This document shows, in pieces, positions 1-6,032 of a stretch of 16,703 nucleotides of DNA (its first letter is position 1; each line of letters begins with the position of its first letter). The translations under genes and the position numbers were made by a program. Below the pieces are notes generated by a model that was not told the origin of the DNA, ran no database searches, and saw nothing but the letters and a program-made list of their open reading frames with translations. The DNA comes from an uncultured Oscillospiraceae bacterium (GTDB lineage Bacteria; Bacillota; Clostridia; Oscillospirales; Ruminococcaceae), in the NCBI GenBank assembly GCA_900555435.1, contig USLH01000041.1, positions 1-16,703 on the forward strand, written 5' to 3'.

Positions 1-320
1 GTCTTGCCTTCACCGGTGCGCATCTCGGCGATGCGGCCCTGATGCAGGACGATGCCGCCGATGATCTGGACGGGGTAGTGGGGGGTGCCCAGGACCCGGC
101 GGGTGGCCTCCCGGCAGGTGGCAAAAGCCCGGGGCAGGATTGTATCCAGCGTTTCTCCGTCGGAGAGCATTCCCTTCAGGTATTCCGTCTGACCCCGGAG
201 CTTTTCGTCGGACATCGCCTTATACTCTTCTTCCAGATCCAGAACGCTCTGGAGGATGGGCTTGATGCGCTTCAGCTCCCGCTTGGAGTACGAACCGAAT
301 ATTTTTTCAATGAGTCCCAT
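1..320 (-). CDS. secA: SecA preprotein translocase ATPase, N-terminal part (cut by window edge)
   Basis: SecA is the ATPase motor that pushes unfolded preproteins through the SecYEG channel at the cytoplasmic membrane. Reading the minus strand from the ATG at 320-318 gives a protein beginning MGLIEKIFGSYSKRELKRI, the usual SecA opening, followed by the conserved stretch around VLGTPHYPVQIIGGIVLHQG and then GRIAEMRTGEGKT, the Walker A motif, at residues about 96-107. The window ends inside that motif, so about 106 of the usual 800-900 or more residues are visible and no stop codon is seen. An AAAGGA ribosome site lies 14 bases upstream, a rather long spacing, but no better in-frame start exists. 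A promoter and structured leader precede it (see separate entries). Identification is firm from sequence; function is from family knowledge. Confidence 0.95.
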   Translation of the reverse strand, partial: MGLIEKIFGSYSKRELKRIKPILQSVLDLEEEYKAMSDEKLRGQTEYLKGMLSDGETLDTILPRAFATCREATRRVLGTPHYPVQIIGGIVLHQGRIAEMRTGEGK

Positions 321-340
321 TGCTGCTTGACCATTCCTTT

Positions 341-383
341 CGGAGTTTTGATTTCAAAACTCTGCCGGTCCTTGGGGGATCGG
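341..383 (-). promoter_or_regulatory. Two adjacent hairpins in the secA leader
   Basis: Within the predicted secA leader, 341-350 pairs with 355-364 (ten pairs, one wobble, four-base loop ATTT), and directly next to it 365-371 pairs with 377-383 (seven pairs, one wobble, five-base loop). The first stem ends at the base next to the AAAGGA ribosome site (335-340). Neither stem is followed by a run of T on the secA strand, so they do not look like a terminator for this transcript. They may affect translation or stability of the secA mRNA; that role is inference. Confidence 0.45.
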
Positions 384-418
384 TTTTCTGTTTTGGGTGG
401 AATATCCAATTACAGTCT

Positions 419-447
419 ATTATACTCGTTTTCCCGGAACTATGCAA
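419..447 (-). promoter_or_regulatory. Promoter of secA
   Basis: On the minus strand there is a -35 box TTGCAT (447-442), a 17-base spacer, and a perfect -10 box TATAAT (424-419), a sigma-A type promoter. Transcription would start near 412 and give a leader of about 92 bases before the secA ATG. Seen directly in the sequence; activity is inferred. Confidence 0.75.
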
Positions 448-449
448 GG

Positions 450-571
450 AGAATTTTGTGAATTCTTCGCAACAGGGGCCTCCGATGGATTTTTCAGGGA
501 AAAATCCGTCATTCTGCCGGGGTTTTCCCCGAAGCCTGCCAATAGAAAGAGAGAAACCTTAAGCTTCTCTC
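450..571. other. Gene-free stretch with a cluster of four hairpins
   Basis: The interval 321-725 holds no convincing gene. Besides the secA promoter and leader it contains four inverted repeats in a row: 450-455 with 461-466 (six pairs); 484-495 with 499-510 (twelve pairs including one wobble, three-base loop); 518-522 with 527-531 (CGGGG-TTTT-CCCCG); and 549-555 with 565-571 (seven pairs). They lie upstream of both outward-facing promoters, so no visible promoter transcribes them. They may be remnants, protein-binding sites or an unrecognised small RNA. I could not match them to a known RNA family. Confidence 0.35.
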
Positions 572-663
572 GCACCCAAAATTTTTCCGAAGTCTTTTTC
601 GCTTTCTGCTGAAAGGCTTTGGAGGGGCAAAAGACGCTGTGCTGTCTTGCTTTCTGGCGGCTC

Positions 664-692
664 TTGCGGGGGAGGGGAAAGTGTGGTAGAAT
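664..692 (+). promoter_or_regulatory. Promoter of the small cysteine protein / pseudouridine synthase operon
   Basis: A -35 box TTGCGG (664-669), a 17-base spacer and a -10 box TAGAAT (687-692) stand 33 bases before the start codon at 726. The same -35 sequence and spacing recur in front of mscL in this window, which supports the reading. Transcription would start near 699, leaving a short leader of about 27 bases that carries the ribosome site. Confidence 0.55.
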
Positions 693-725
693 AGAGAACG
701 GAACGGATGCGGGGAGGGGTCTTTC

Positions 726-944
726 ATGAAAAGCGTGCTGTTCGGGCGGCACATCGAACCGGCTTGCGAATATTGTGAGCTGGGGCGTCCCACCCGGGAC
801 GGGCAGATGATCCTCTGCGAAAAAAACGGAGCGGTGTCGCCGTGCTTTTCCTGCCGGAAATTTGTGTATGCACCGCTGAAACGGCGGCCGAAGAGCCACC
901 GGCTGCTGCCGGAATACAAGGACGAGGACTTCCGGATCGAATAA
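726..944 (+). CDS. Small conserved five-cysteine protein, function unknown
   Basis: A 72-residue protein with a GGGGAGGGG ribosome site at 711-719 and ATG at 726. It has five cysteines: a CxxC pair at residues 14 and 17, a single Cys at 31, and a second CxxC pair at 40 and 43, separated by short polar loops, followed by a basic stretch (KRRPKSHR, residues 52-59) and an acidic tail. This layout suggests a small zinc-binding or iron-binding fold rather than a membrane or secreted protein; no signal peptide or transmembrane segment is seen. I recall similar short unnamed proteins in Clostridia but cannot name a family. It is the first gene of a three-gene operon, only 22 bases ahead of the pseudouridine synthase, which may hint at an RNA-related job; that is inference only. 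Confidence 0.75.
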   Translation: MKSVLFGRHIEPACEYCELGRPTRDGQMILCEKNGAVSPCFSCRKFVYAPLKRRPKSHRLLPEYKDEDFRIE

Positions 945-966
945 GGCGAAAGCGAGGGGAACGGTT

Positions 967-1926
967 ATCAGACGGTTCGTGATCAATCAGAATGACGCCG
1001 GGCAGCGGCTGGACAAATATCTGACCAAAGCGGTGCGGCTTCTTCCGCAAAGCCTTCTTTATAAATATCTGCGCCTGAAACGGATCAAGGTGAACGGGAA
1101 AAAGAGCGAGATCCGCTATCGGCTCCAAGAAGGGGACGTGGTGGAGCTTTACATCAACGACGAATTCTTTTCGGAGAAGGTACCGGATTTTCTGGCGGCT
1201 CCGTCGGAGGTGCGGGTGGTCTACGAGGACGGGAACATCCTGCTGGCGGACAAGCCCCAGGGGCTCATTGTCCACGAGGACCAGGGGGAGACGGTGGACA
1301 CCCTCATCAACCGGGTGAAGCACTATCTTTACAAAAAAGGCGGGTATGACCCTTCAAAAGAGGCGTCCTTTGCGCCGGCGCTCTGCAACCGGATCGACCG
1401 GAACACCGGGGGCATCGTCATCGTAGCCAAGAACGCCGAGGCCCTCCGGATCTTGAACGAAGCCATCCGGGAGCGGGAGATCGAGAAGTTTTACCTTTGT
1501 CTGGTCAAGGGCGTACCGGAGCCTAAGGAAGCGACCCTGACCCACTATCACCGGAAGGATGCGGCGGAGAACAAGGCAGTGATCTACGACCATCCGAGAC
1601 CGGACACCAAGACCATGATCACGAAGTATAAGGTGCTGGAGACCAACGGGCGGTTTTCGCTGGTGGAAGTGGAGCTGAAGACCGGGCGCACCCATCAGAT
1701 CCGTGCCCATATGGCGTACATCGGGCATCCGCTGGTAGGGGACGGGAAGTACGGCTCCAACGGGGCGGAAAAGAAAAAGGGCTTCGACTGTCAGGCGCTT
1801 TATTCGTATAAGCTCCGGTTCGCTTTCCGGGAGGAGCATGCCCTTTCCTATCTGAACGGGAAGACCTTTCAGGTGAAGGACGTATGGTTTGCAAGAGACG
1901 GCATACCGGCTTCCCTTTCGGAATAG
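967..1926 (+). CDS. RluA/RluD-family 23S rRNA-type pseudouridine synthase
   Basis: The enzyme converts uridine to pseudouridine in structured RNA in the cytoplasm; the exact target base cannot be read from sequence. Counting from the GTG at 979, an S4 RNA-binding domain occupies about residues 1-60 (NDAGQRLDKYLTKA, LKRIKVNGKK), and the catalytic domain follows with the active-site aspartate D140 in NRIDRNTGG and the late motif GRTHQIRAHMAYIGHPLVGDGKYG split over residues 227-250 or so. The NRID form instead of HRLD is common in clostridial members. Start choice: the AGGGGA ribosome site at 955-960 is 18 bases from the GTG but only 6 from an in-frame ATC at 967, which would add IRRF and restore the usual M-R-R-F opening; I therefore extend to 967. 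If ATC is not used, the start is 979. Length about 315-319 residues, normal for the family. Confidence 0.9.
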   Translation: MRRFVINQNDAGQRLDKYLTKAVRLLPQSLLYKYLRLKRIKVNGKKSEIRYRLQEGDVVELYINDEFFSEKVPDFLAAPSEVRVVYEDGNILLADKPQGLIVHEDQGETVDTLINRVKHYLYKKGGYDPSKEASFAPALCNRIDRNTGGIVIVAKNAEALRILNEAIREREIEKFYLCLVKGVPEPKEATLTHYHRKDAAENKAVIYDHPRPDTKTMITKYKVLETNGRFSLVEVELKTGRTHQIRAHMAYIGHPLVGDGKYGSNGAEKKKGFDCQALYSYKLRFAFREEHALSYLNGKTFQVKDVWFARDGIPASLSE

Positions 1927-1950
1927 GATGTACCGGAGGGGGCGGTTTTG

Positions 1951-2241
1951 ATGGACGCAAAGATCTGCGATCTGCAGCGGAAGGAGATCGTCAACGTAAC
2001 GGACGGGACGAAGCTGGGGTTCGTGGACGATGTGACCATTGACACGGAAAACGCCCGGGTGAAGAGTTTAGTGGTCTATGGGAAGCTGCGGCTTTTCGGG
2101 ATCTTAGGACGGCGGCCGGATCTGACGGTGCCGTGGGAGAGCATTGATGTCATCGGAGAGGACGCCATTTTAGTGAAGGTGGAGGAGCTGCCCAAAGAGG
2201 CCGTCCGCCGGAGCAAGTGGGCGGAATTCTGGAACGGATAA
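1951..2241 (+). CDS. YlmC/YmxH-type PRC-barrel protein
   Basis: A 96-residue protein of the small PRC-barrel family known as YlmC/YmxH in spore-forming Firmicutes, sometimes annotated as sporulation-related; its molecular role is not established. Seen: the opening KICDLQRKEIVNVTDGTKLG (residues 4-23), then a repeated beta pattern with VKSLVVYGKLRLFG (38-51) and LTVPWESIDVIGEDAILVKV (58-77), which is the family's core. The ATG at 1951 is preferred over a TTG at 1948 because the GGAGGGGG ribosome site (1935-1942) sits 8 bases ahead. It follows the pseudouridine synthase by 24 bases and is the last gene before a strong terminator, so it belongs to the same operon. Confidence 0.85.
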   Translation: MDAKICDLQRKEIVNVTDGTKLGFVDDVTIDTENARVKSLVVYGKLRLFGILGRRPDLTVPWESIDVIGEDAILVKVEELPKEAVRRSKWAEFWNG

Positions 2242-2246
2242 AAATA

Positions 2247-2290
2247 CCGGCCGGGAACGTTCTTTTGAGAAAGAAGAAGTTCCCGGCCGG
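2247..2290. terminator. Strong bidirectional intrinsic terminator
   Basis: A perfect 12-base inverted repeat (2247-2258 with 2279-2290, CCGGCCGGGAAC) encloses a loop that itself holds an inner TTCTTT/AAAGAA stem. It is followed on the plus strand by CGTTTTTG and on the minus strand by TATTTTTA. It stands between the convergent ylmC-like gene and the ABC permease and can end both transcripts. Confidence 0.9.
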
Positions 2291-2310
2291 CGTTTTTGCG
2301 TCAGAGAAAA

Positions 2311-3881
2311 TCAGCGGTTGTTCAGTTCCGCACAGTTTAAAAGCCCACGGCAGCAGAAGGCTACCAAAGCGGCGATCAGCAGGTTCCAGAGAGCGGAAAC
2401 GGCAAGCCCTGCGGGGAGGGCAAATTCGGAGGAGGAAAGGATGGCTCCGACGACGATGCCCAGGATCCCGCCGGGTGCAGCTAAGAGCATCATGGTGAGA
2501 ATGTAAAGACCGACGAGGAGACCTTTGTTGGTGACAGAGCCGAAAATCCGTTCCGTCAGGATGTTTCCGGACATGAAGAGAACGCCGAAGCTCGTCCGCG
2601 CCAAAACGGCGGTGAGGATCACGATAGGGCCAGCCTTTAAGATCAGTCCCACAGGCACCATGACTAAGACCGCATCAGCTAAGATCTTCACCAGATTTTC
2701 CTTGCAGATGCTTAAGAGCTTCCGGAAGGGAGGCTGGGGGATCAGGTAGACGTATGGGAGGGTAAGCTCCTTGACCCAGCGGCCGGTGAGGGCGGTGAAG
2801 ATCTGCAGATAAGTGGCAAAAGCAAAGATGGAAATCATGCCGGAATCTTTCAGGAAAAAGGTAAAAAGAAAGGTCATGGCTGCCATGATAAGGGACATCC
2901 GGTCAAAGAGGAAAAAGCCGCTGCGGCGATCCCCTAAGCGGTGCTTTAGGAAGAGGCGTCCTTTCCGGAACCTAAGCCGGTTTTTCCCAGCTTTACGTTT
3001 TGGGGGAGGGAGTCGTTCAGCTTGCCTTCTTTTTTGGCAGTGATGGCAGTTTGGGAAATTTCGGTGGCTTTTAAGACATCCTCGTAAAAATCGGGGTTCA
3101 CCTTTCCCTGAAGGAAGAGGAGCAGCACCACATACAGGGCGGTGAGGCAAAGCCCTGCGATCAGAGGGAGAAGGCTGCCGCCGAAAAGGACGGCCGGGAC
3201 CGCCCGGAGCCAGCCGAAGACCGGCAGGGCGAAGGTCCACGGGGCGTTCAGGGCGTCGACGGCTGCGGCGAGAAATCCGTCTTCGGAACGAAGGGCCGGC
3301 AGGACGACCGCTGCGGCGAGGAGAACGATGAGGAGGAAGAAGATCCCCTTCGCCGCTTTCTGAAGCTTTTCCCTGCCGGCGGTGGCGGAATAGAGAACCA
3401 TGGCCGTCAGCTGGGCGCAGAAAACAGTGAGAGCGTAACCCAGAAGGATCAGGAGAAGACCGGAGATGGAGAGGTCATAGGTCTGGTGGAGCCACGCATA
3501 CTGGAAAAGCAGGAAAAATCCCACAAGGAAGGATGTCCCCATCTGCCGTACCAGACCGTAAAAAAGGATCCGGCGGCTGGAAATGGGGCAGGAGAAGAGA
3601 AGGCTCACATCCGCCATGGTATAAAAGGTGGCGCCGGAGGAAAAGCCCTGAAAGGTCATGATGAAAAAGAGGACGGCGTAGAGAAGCAAAACGGCGGCGG
3701 AAAGCTCCGACAAGGGACGGAAAACAGTGTCCGGGTCGGCGGCGCCCATCTGTCCGCTGATGATGACTAAGACCAGCATGGCGAGAAAGAAAACGCCGGC
3801 GATAATCTTGGCAGGGCGCTTGAAAAATTCCCGAATCGTATTTTTCAAGGTGGTGCGGAAGAGGTAGAAGATTCCGCTCAT
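2311..3881 (-). pseudogene. ABC exporter membrane permease, interrupted by a one-base frameshift
   Basis: This is the membrane partner of the ATPase upstream and resembles the putative ABC exporter family (ABC_export type) of Firmicutes. It starts at ATG 3881-3879, overlapping the ATPase stop as ATGA. The first frame runs to a TAA at 2948-2946 with segments such as IIAGVFFLAMLVLVIISG and FFLLFQYAWL, and ends in a cytoplasmic stretch VNPDFYEDVLKATEIS...GKTGLGSGKDASS. The next frame then continues without a gap as FLKHRLGDRRSGFFLFDRMS with six or so more hydrophobic segments to the stop at 2311. Restoring one base in the TCTTCC run near 2949-2955 gives a single protein of 523 residues, a length consistent with the family. 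The second half has no ribosome site or start at the junction. Either a real inactivating deletion or a sequencing error; substrate unknown. Confidence 0.75.
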
Positions 3882-4588
3882 TGCGCATCCCCCTTGCCCT
3901 CGGTGATGGAGAAGAAAAGCTCCTCCAAAGAGCATTCCCCTTCGGAAAGGGCTTCGTTTTTCCGGGTGGCGGCGAAACGGCCGTTCACCATGATGTGGGC
4001 TACGTCCCAGTAGTCCTCCACGCTGTCCAGCATATGGGTGCTGATGAGGACAGAGGCGCCGGCGGTTTTCAACTCGGCAAAGACTGCTTTCAGCTCCTTG
4101 ATGGCGTGGGGGTCAAGCCCTACCATGGGTTCGTCGAAAACGATGACTTTCGGTTCCGGGAGCAGGGCGCAGCAGATGCTCAGCTTCTGCTGCATCCCTT
4201 TGGAAAGCTCCTTCCCCAGCTTGTCTTTTTTATCGAACAGTTCAAAGCGGGAAAGGAGAGAGTCCGCCCGCTCTTTCCAGTCGGAAAGGGAGTAGGCGCG
4301 GGCGATGAACTCCAGATGCTCGGCGACGGTGAGCAGGTCGTAGACGGCGGGCATTTCCGGGACGTAGCCCAGAAGACGCTTGGCTTCTAGCGATTTGTTA
4401 GGGAAGCCGCAGACGGTGATGGAGCCGTCGAAGCGGAGAAGGCCGGTGATGCACTTGATGACGGTGGATTTTCCGGCGCCGTTGGGGCCTAAGAGAACGG
4501 CGATCTGACCGTCGGCTACGGAAAAGCTGATGTCGTCATTGGCAACGACTTTTCCGTAGCGCTTGGTAACGTGGCTGACTTCAAACAT
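3878..4588 (-). CDS. ABC transporter ATP-binding protein
   Basis: A 236-residue ATPase that powers the adjacent membrane permease, probably as an exporter; the substrate cannot be told. Seen: Walker A GPNGAGKST at residues 34-42, a Q-loop region GYVPEMP (74-80) in which Glu takes the usual Gln place, signature LSKGMQQ (128-134), Walker B VIVFDEP (148-154) with D-loop GLDP, and the switch histidine in STHM (H185). The tail LEELFFSITEG is typical of ATPases in drug- or peptide-type exporters of this kind. The ATG at 4588-4586 has a GGAGGGA ribosome site 5 bases upstream. The stop overlaps the permease start (ATGA), indicating translational coupling. A promoter lies upstream at 4624-4652. All catalytic motifs are intact, although its partner gene appears broken. 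Confidence 0.93.
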   Translation of the reverse strand: MFEVSHVTKRYGKVVANDDISFSVADGQIAVLLGPNGAGKSTVIKCITGLLRFDGSITVCGFPNKSLEAKRLLGYVPEMPAVYDLLTVAEHLEFIARAYSLSDWKERADSLLSRFELFDKKDKLGKELSKGMQQKLSICCALLPEPKVIVFDEPMVGLDPHAIKELKAVFAELKTAGASVLISTHMLDSVEDYWDVAHIMVNGRFAATRKNEALSEGECSLEELFFSITEGKGDAQ

Positions 4589-4623
4589 AGGAATCCCTCC
4601 GTTTTCTCTGATCTTCTGTTTTC

Positions 4624-4652
4624 AGCATACCGAAAAAGCAGGAGGCTGTCAA
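4624..4652 (-). promoter_or_regulatory. Promoter of the ABC exporter operon
   Basis: On the minus strand a perfect -35 box TTGACA (4652-4647) is followed after 17 bases by TATGCT (4629-4624) as -10 box, 36 bases before the ATPase start. It is back to back with the mscL promoter. Confidence 0.6.
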
Positions 4653-4713
4653 TAGAGGTTTGGTAAAATTAAGAGAAGCTGAATTTTTATGGGAAAAATT
4701 TTGTCCGGAACCC

Positions 4714-4742
4714 TTGCGGTCGGTCGAAAGAAAAGATATAAT
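4714..4742 (+). promoter_or_regulatory. Promoter of mscL
   Basis: A -35 box TTGCGG (4714-4719), 17-base spacer and perfect -10 box TATAAT (4737-4742). The start of transcription would fall near 4749, giving a short leader with the ribosome site at 4761-4768. Confidence 0.7.
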
Positions 4743-4773
4743 GGAAAAGACGATGTTCTTGAGGAGGATCATT

Positions 4774-5253
4774 ATGTGGCAGGAATTCAAAAAGTTTGCA
4801 TTTAAGGGCAATGTGATGGACATGGCCATCGGCGTGATTATCGGCGGTGCGTTCGGAAGCATTGTCAACTCGCTGGTCAACGACATCATCATGCCGTTCT
4901 TTGGCTTCCTTACGGCGGGGATGGATTTCAAATCCCTGAAGTGGGTTCTGTCTCCGGCGGAGGTAGCGGCAGACGGAACGGTTGTGAAGGCGGAAGCCGC
5001 CATCATGTACGGCAGCTTTATCCAGAACATCGTGAACTTTTTAATCATTGCGGCTTCCATTTTCTTTATGGTGCGGCTGGTGACCAAGGCTTCGGAGAAG
5101 GCGGCGGAGCTTGTGAAGAAGGAAAAAGGCAAAGCGGAAGAAGCGCCTGCTCCTGAAGAGCCCAAGGCTCCCACGGAAGCGGAGCTGCTGCTCCAGATCC
5201 GGGATCTGCTGGCGGAAAAAGCTGAGAAGACCGGGGAAGAGACGAACGAATAA
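4774..5253 (+). CDS. mscL: Large-conductance mechanosensitive channel MscL
   Basis: MscL forms a pentameric pore in the cytoplasmic membrane that opens under lipid tension and releases solutes during hypo-osmotic shock. The 159-residue protein begins MWQEFKKFAFKGNVMDMAIG, the amphipathic N-terminal helix followed by the pore-lining first membrane helix (about residues 15-42, with the glycine-rich IGVIIGGAFGS). A loop of about 35 residues leads to the second helix (about 78-102, SFIQNIVNFLIIAASIFFMV), and the C-terminus has an Ala/Glu/Pro-rich linker and a final cytoplasmic helix (TEAELLLQIRDLLAEKAE) that bundles the pentamer. I chose ATG 4774 because GAGGAGGA (4761-4768) sits just upstream; the longer open frame from 4660 would include the promoter. 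Single-gene unit between its own promoter and terminator. Confidence 0.96.
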   Translation: MWQEFKKFAFKGNVMDMAIGVIIGGAFGSIVNSLVNDIIMPFFGFLTAGMDFKSLKWVLSPAEVAADGTVVKAEAAIMYGSFIQNIVNFLIIAASIFFMVRLVTKASEKAAELVKKEKGKAEEAPAPEEPKAPTEAELLLQIRDLLAEKAEKTGEETNE

Positions 5254-5270
5254 AGCACTTTTTTAAAAAA

Positions 5271-5303
5271 AGAGCTGCCGGGGGAAACGGCAGCTCTTTT
5301 TTT
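5271..5303. terminator. Intrinsic terminator after mscL
   Basis: A 10-base stem AGAGCTGCCG (5271-5280) pairs with 5288-5297 across a seven-base loop and is followed by a run of T; the 5' side has a run of A, so it can also work in the other direction. It separates mscL from the dcw cluster promoter. Confidence 0.93.
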
Positions 5304-5428
5304 GTCAAAACAACACACCTTTTTCACGGTCGGAAGGACTGTGGGGAAGGAGTGCTTTTTTTGTTGCGAAAAAGATGTAAATAATTTGTGAACGGGCAGA
5401 TTTTTCATCCGGGAGGACAAAAAAACAG

Positions 5429-5457
5429 TTGCAAAATGTGCGGGGAGTGGTTATAAT
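5429..5457 (+). promoter_or_regulatory. Main promoter of the dcw cluster (PmraZ)
   Basis: A -35 box TTGCAA (5429-5434), a 17-base spacer and a perfect -10 box TATAAT (5452-5457). Transcription would begin near 5464, giving a leader of about 120 bases before mraZ. No terminator is visible between mraZ and the end of the window, so this may drive the whole cluster, helped perhaps by internal promoters. Confidence 0.8.
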
Positions 5458-5491
5458 TAAAGCAGAGTGGTGAATAGCGGTTAAAAATGGT
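5447..5491 (+). promoter_or_regulatory. Probable MraZ operator: RTGGT-type repeats in 10-bp phase
   Basis: The sequences GTGGT (5447-5451), GTGGT (5467-5471), GCGGT (5477-5481) and ATGGT (5487-5491) lie exactly 20, 10 and 10 bases apart, on one face of the helix, spanning the -10 box and the transcription start. Known MraZ operators consist of short TGG-containing direct repeats with a 10-base period just upstream of mraZ, bound by the ring-shaped MraZ oligomer. The position predicts repression of the dcw promoter by MraZ. The repeats are seen; binding is inferred. Confidence 0.7.
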
Positions 5492-5582
5492 TTAAAGTAC
5501 CACGATTTGAGAGGCTTTTCTCTGAAAAAGAACGGAATCCTTTTCAGGATGGACAAGCCCCTCGGCGAGGAGGTGACGGGGA

Positions 5583-6005
5583 ATGTTAATCGGCGAGTAC
5601 GGTTACAGTATAGATATAAAAGGGCGTTTGAATTTCCCCGCCAAGCTCCGGGAGGATCTGGGGGAACAATTTGTCATTGCCAAAGGGTTAGGCGACCCGT
5701 GTCTGGCGGTCTATTCCATGGAGGAGTGGAACGAAAAGACGGCAAAGATCAAGGCGTATCCTTCAGCCAAAGCCAAAGAGCTTCAGCGTTTCCTTTTCCC
5801 CAGTGCCTTTGTGGCGGAGCCGGACAAGCAGGGCCGCATCGTTCTCCCTCAGAATCTGCGGGAATATGCGGGGCTTTATAAGGACGTCATGATCGTAGGC
5901 ACCGGCGACCGCTGTGAGATCTGGAGCAAAGAAGGTTGGGATCAGGTCAACGGCAGCATCAGCGCCGAGTCCATCCGGGAACTGGTGGACAACCTGGGCT
6001 TTTAA
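5583..6005 (+). CDS. mraZ: MraZ, transcriptional repressor of the dcw cluster
   Basis: A 140-residue AbrB-like DNA-binding protein that forms rings and represses its own operon. Both half-domains are present: DIKGRLNFPAKLRE at residues 11-24 and DKQGRIVLPQNLREYA at 81-96, each with the D-x-x-G-R signature, linked by a helical stretch AKELQRFLFPSAF. It starts at ATG 5583 behind a strong GAGGAGGTGA ribosome site (5567-5576). It opens the cluster and lies directly downstream of four phased repeats likely to be its own binding site. Length and motifs are normal. Confidence 0.97.
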   Translation: MLIGEYGYSIDIKGRLNFPAKLREDLGEQFVIAKGLGDPCLAVYSMEEWNEKTAKIKAYPSAKAKELQRFLFPSAFVAEPDKQGRIVLPQNLREYAGLYKDVMIVGTGDRCEIWSKEGWDQVNGSISAESIRELVDNLGF

Positions 6006-6032
6006 GCACCGACCGTTTTTAAGGAGGCAGTC

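Noticed and set aside
86..91. Suspected frameshift in secA at a run of six G
   Set aside because: Careful reading of the minus strand shows the frame runs through as LGTPHYPVQII; the run length is correct.
42..461. Plus-strand frame of 139 codons
   Set aside because: It is antisense to the conserved SecA N-terminus and the secA promoter.
321..725. Known riboswitch or housekeeping RNA in the secA upstream gap
   Set aside because: I saw no conserved core of T-box, SAM, TPP, SRP, 6S, RNase P or tmRNA; only simple hairpins.
420..986. Minus-strand frame of 188 codons across the secA upstream gap and the small cysteine gene
   Set aside because: It covers two promoters and a well-supported plus-strand gene, and has no ribosome site or recognisable domain.
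2946..2960. Programmed -1 ribosomal frameshift in the permease
   Set aside because: No slippery heptamer or nearby pseudoknot-like structure is evident; a simple one-base loss is the plainer reading.
4660..4773. Longer N-terminus for MscL
   Set aside because: The extension contains the mscL promoter and is not MscL-like; the ribosome site points to 4774.
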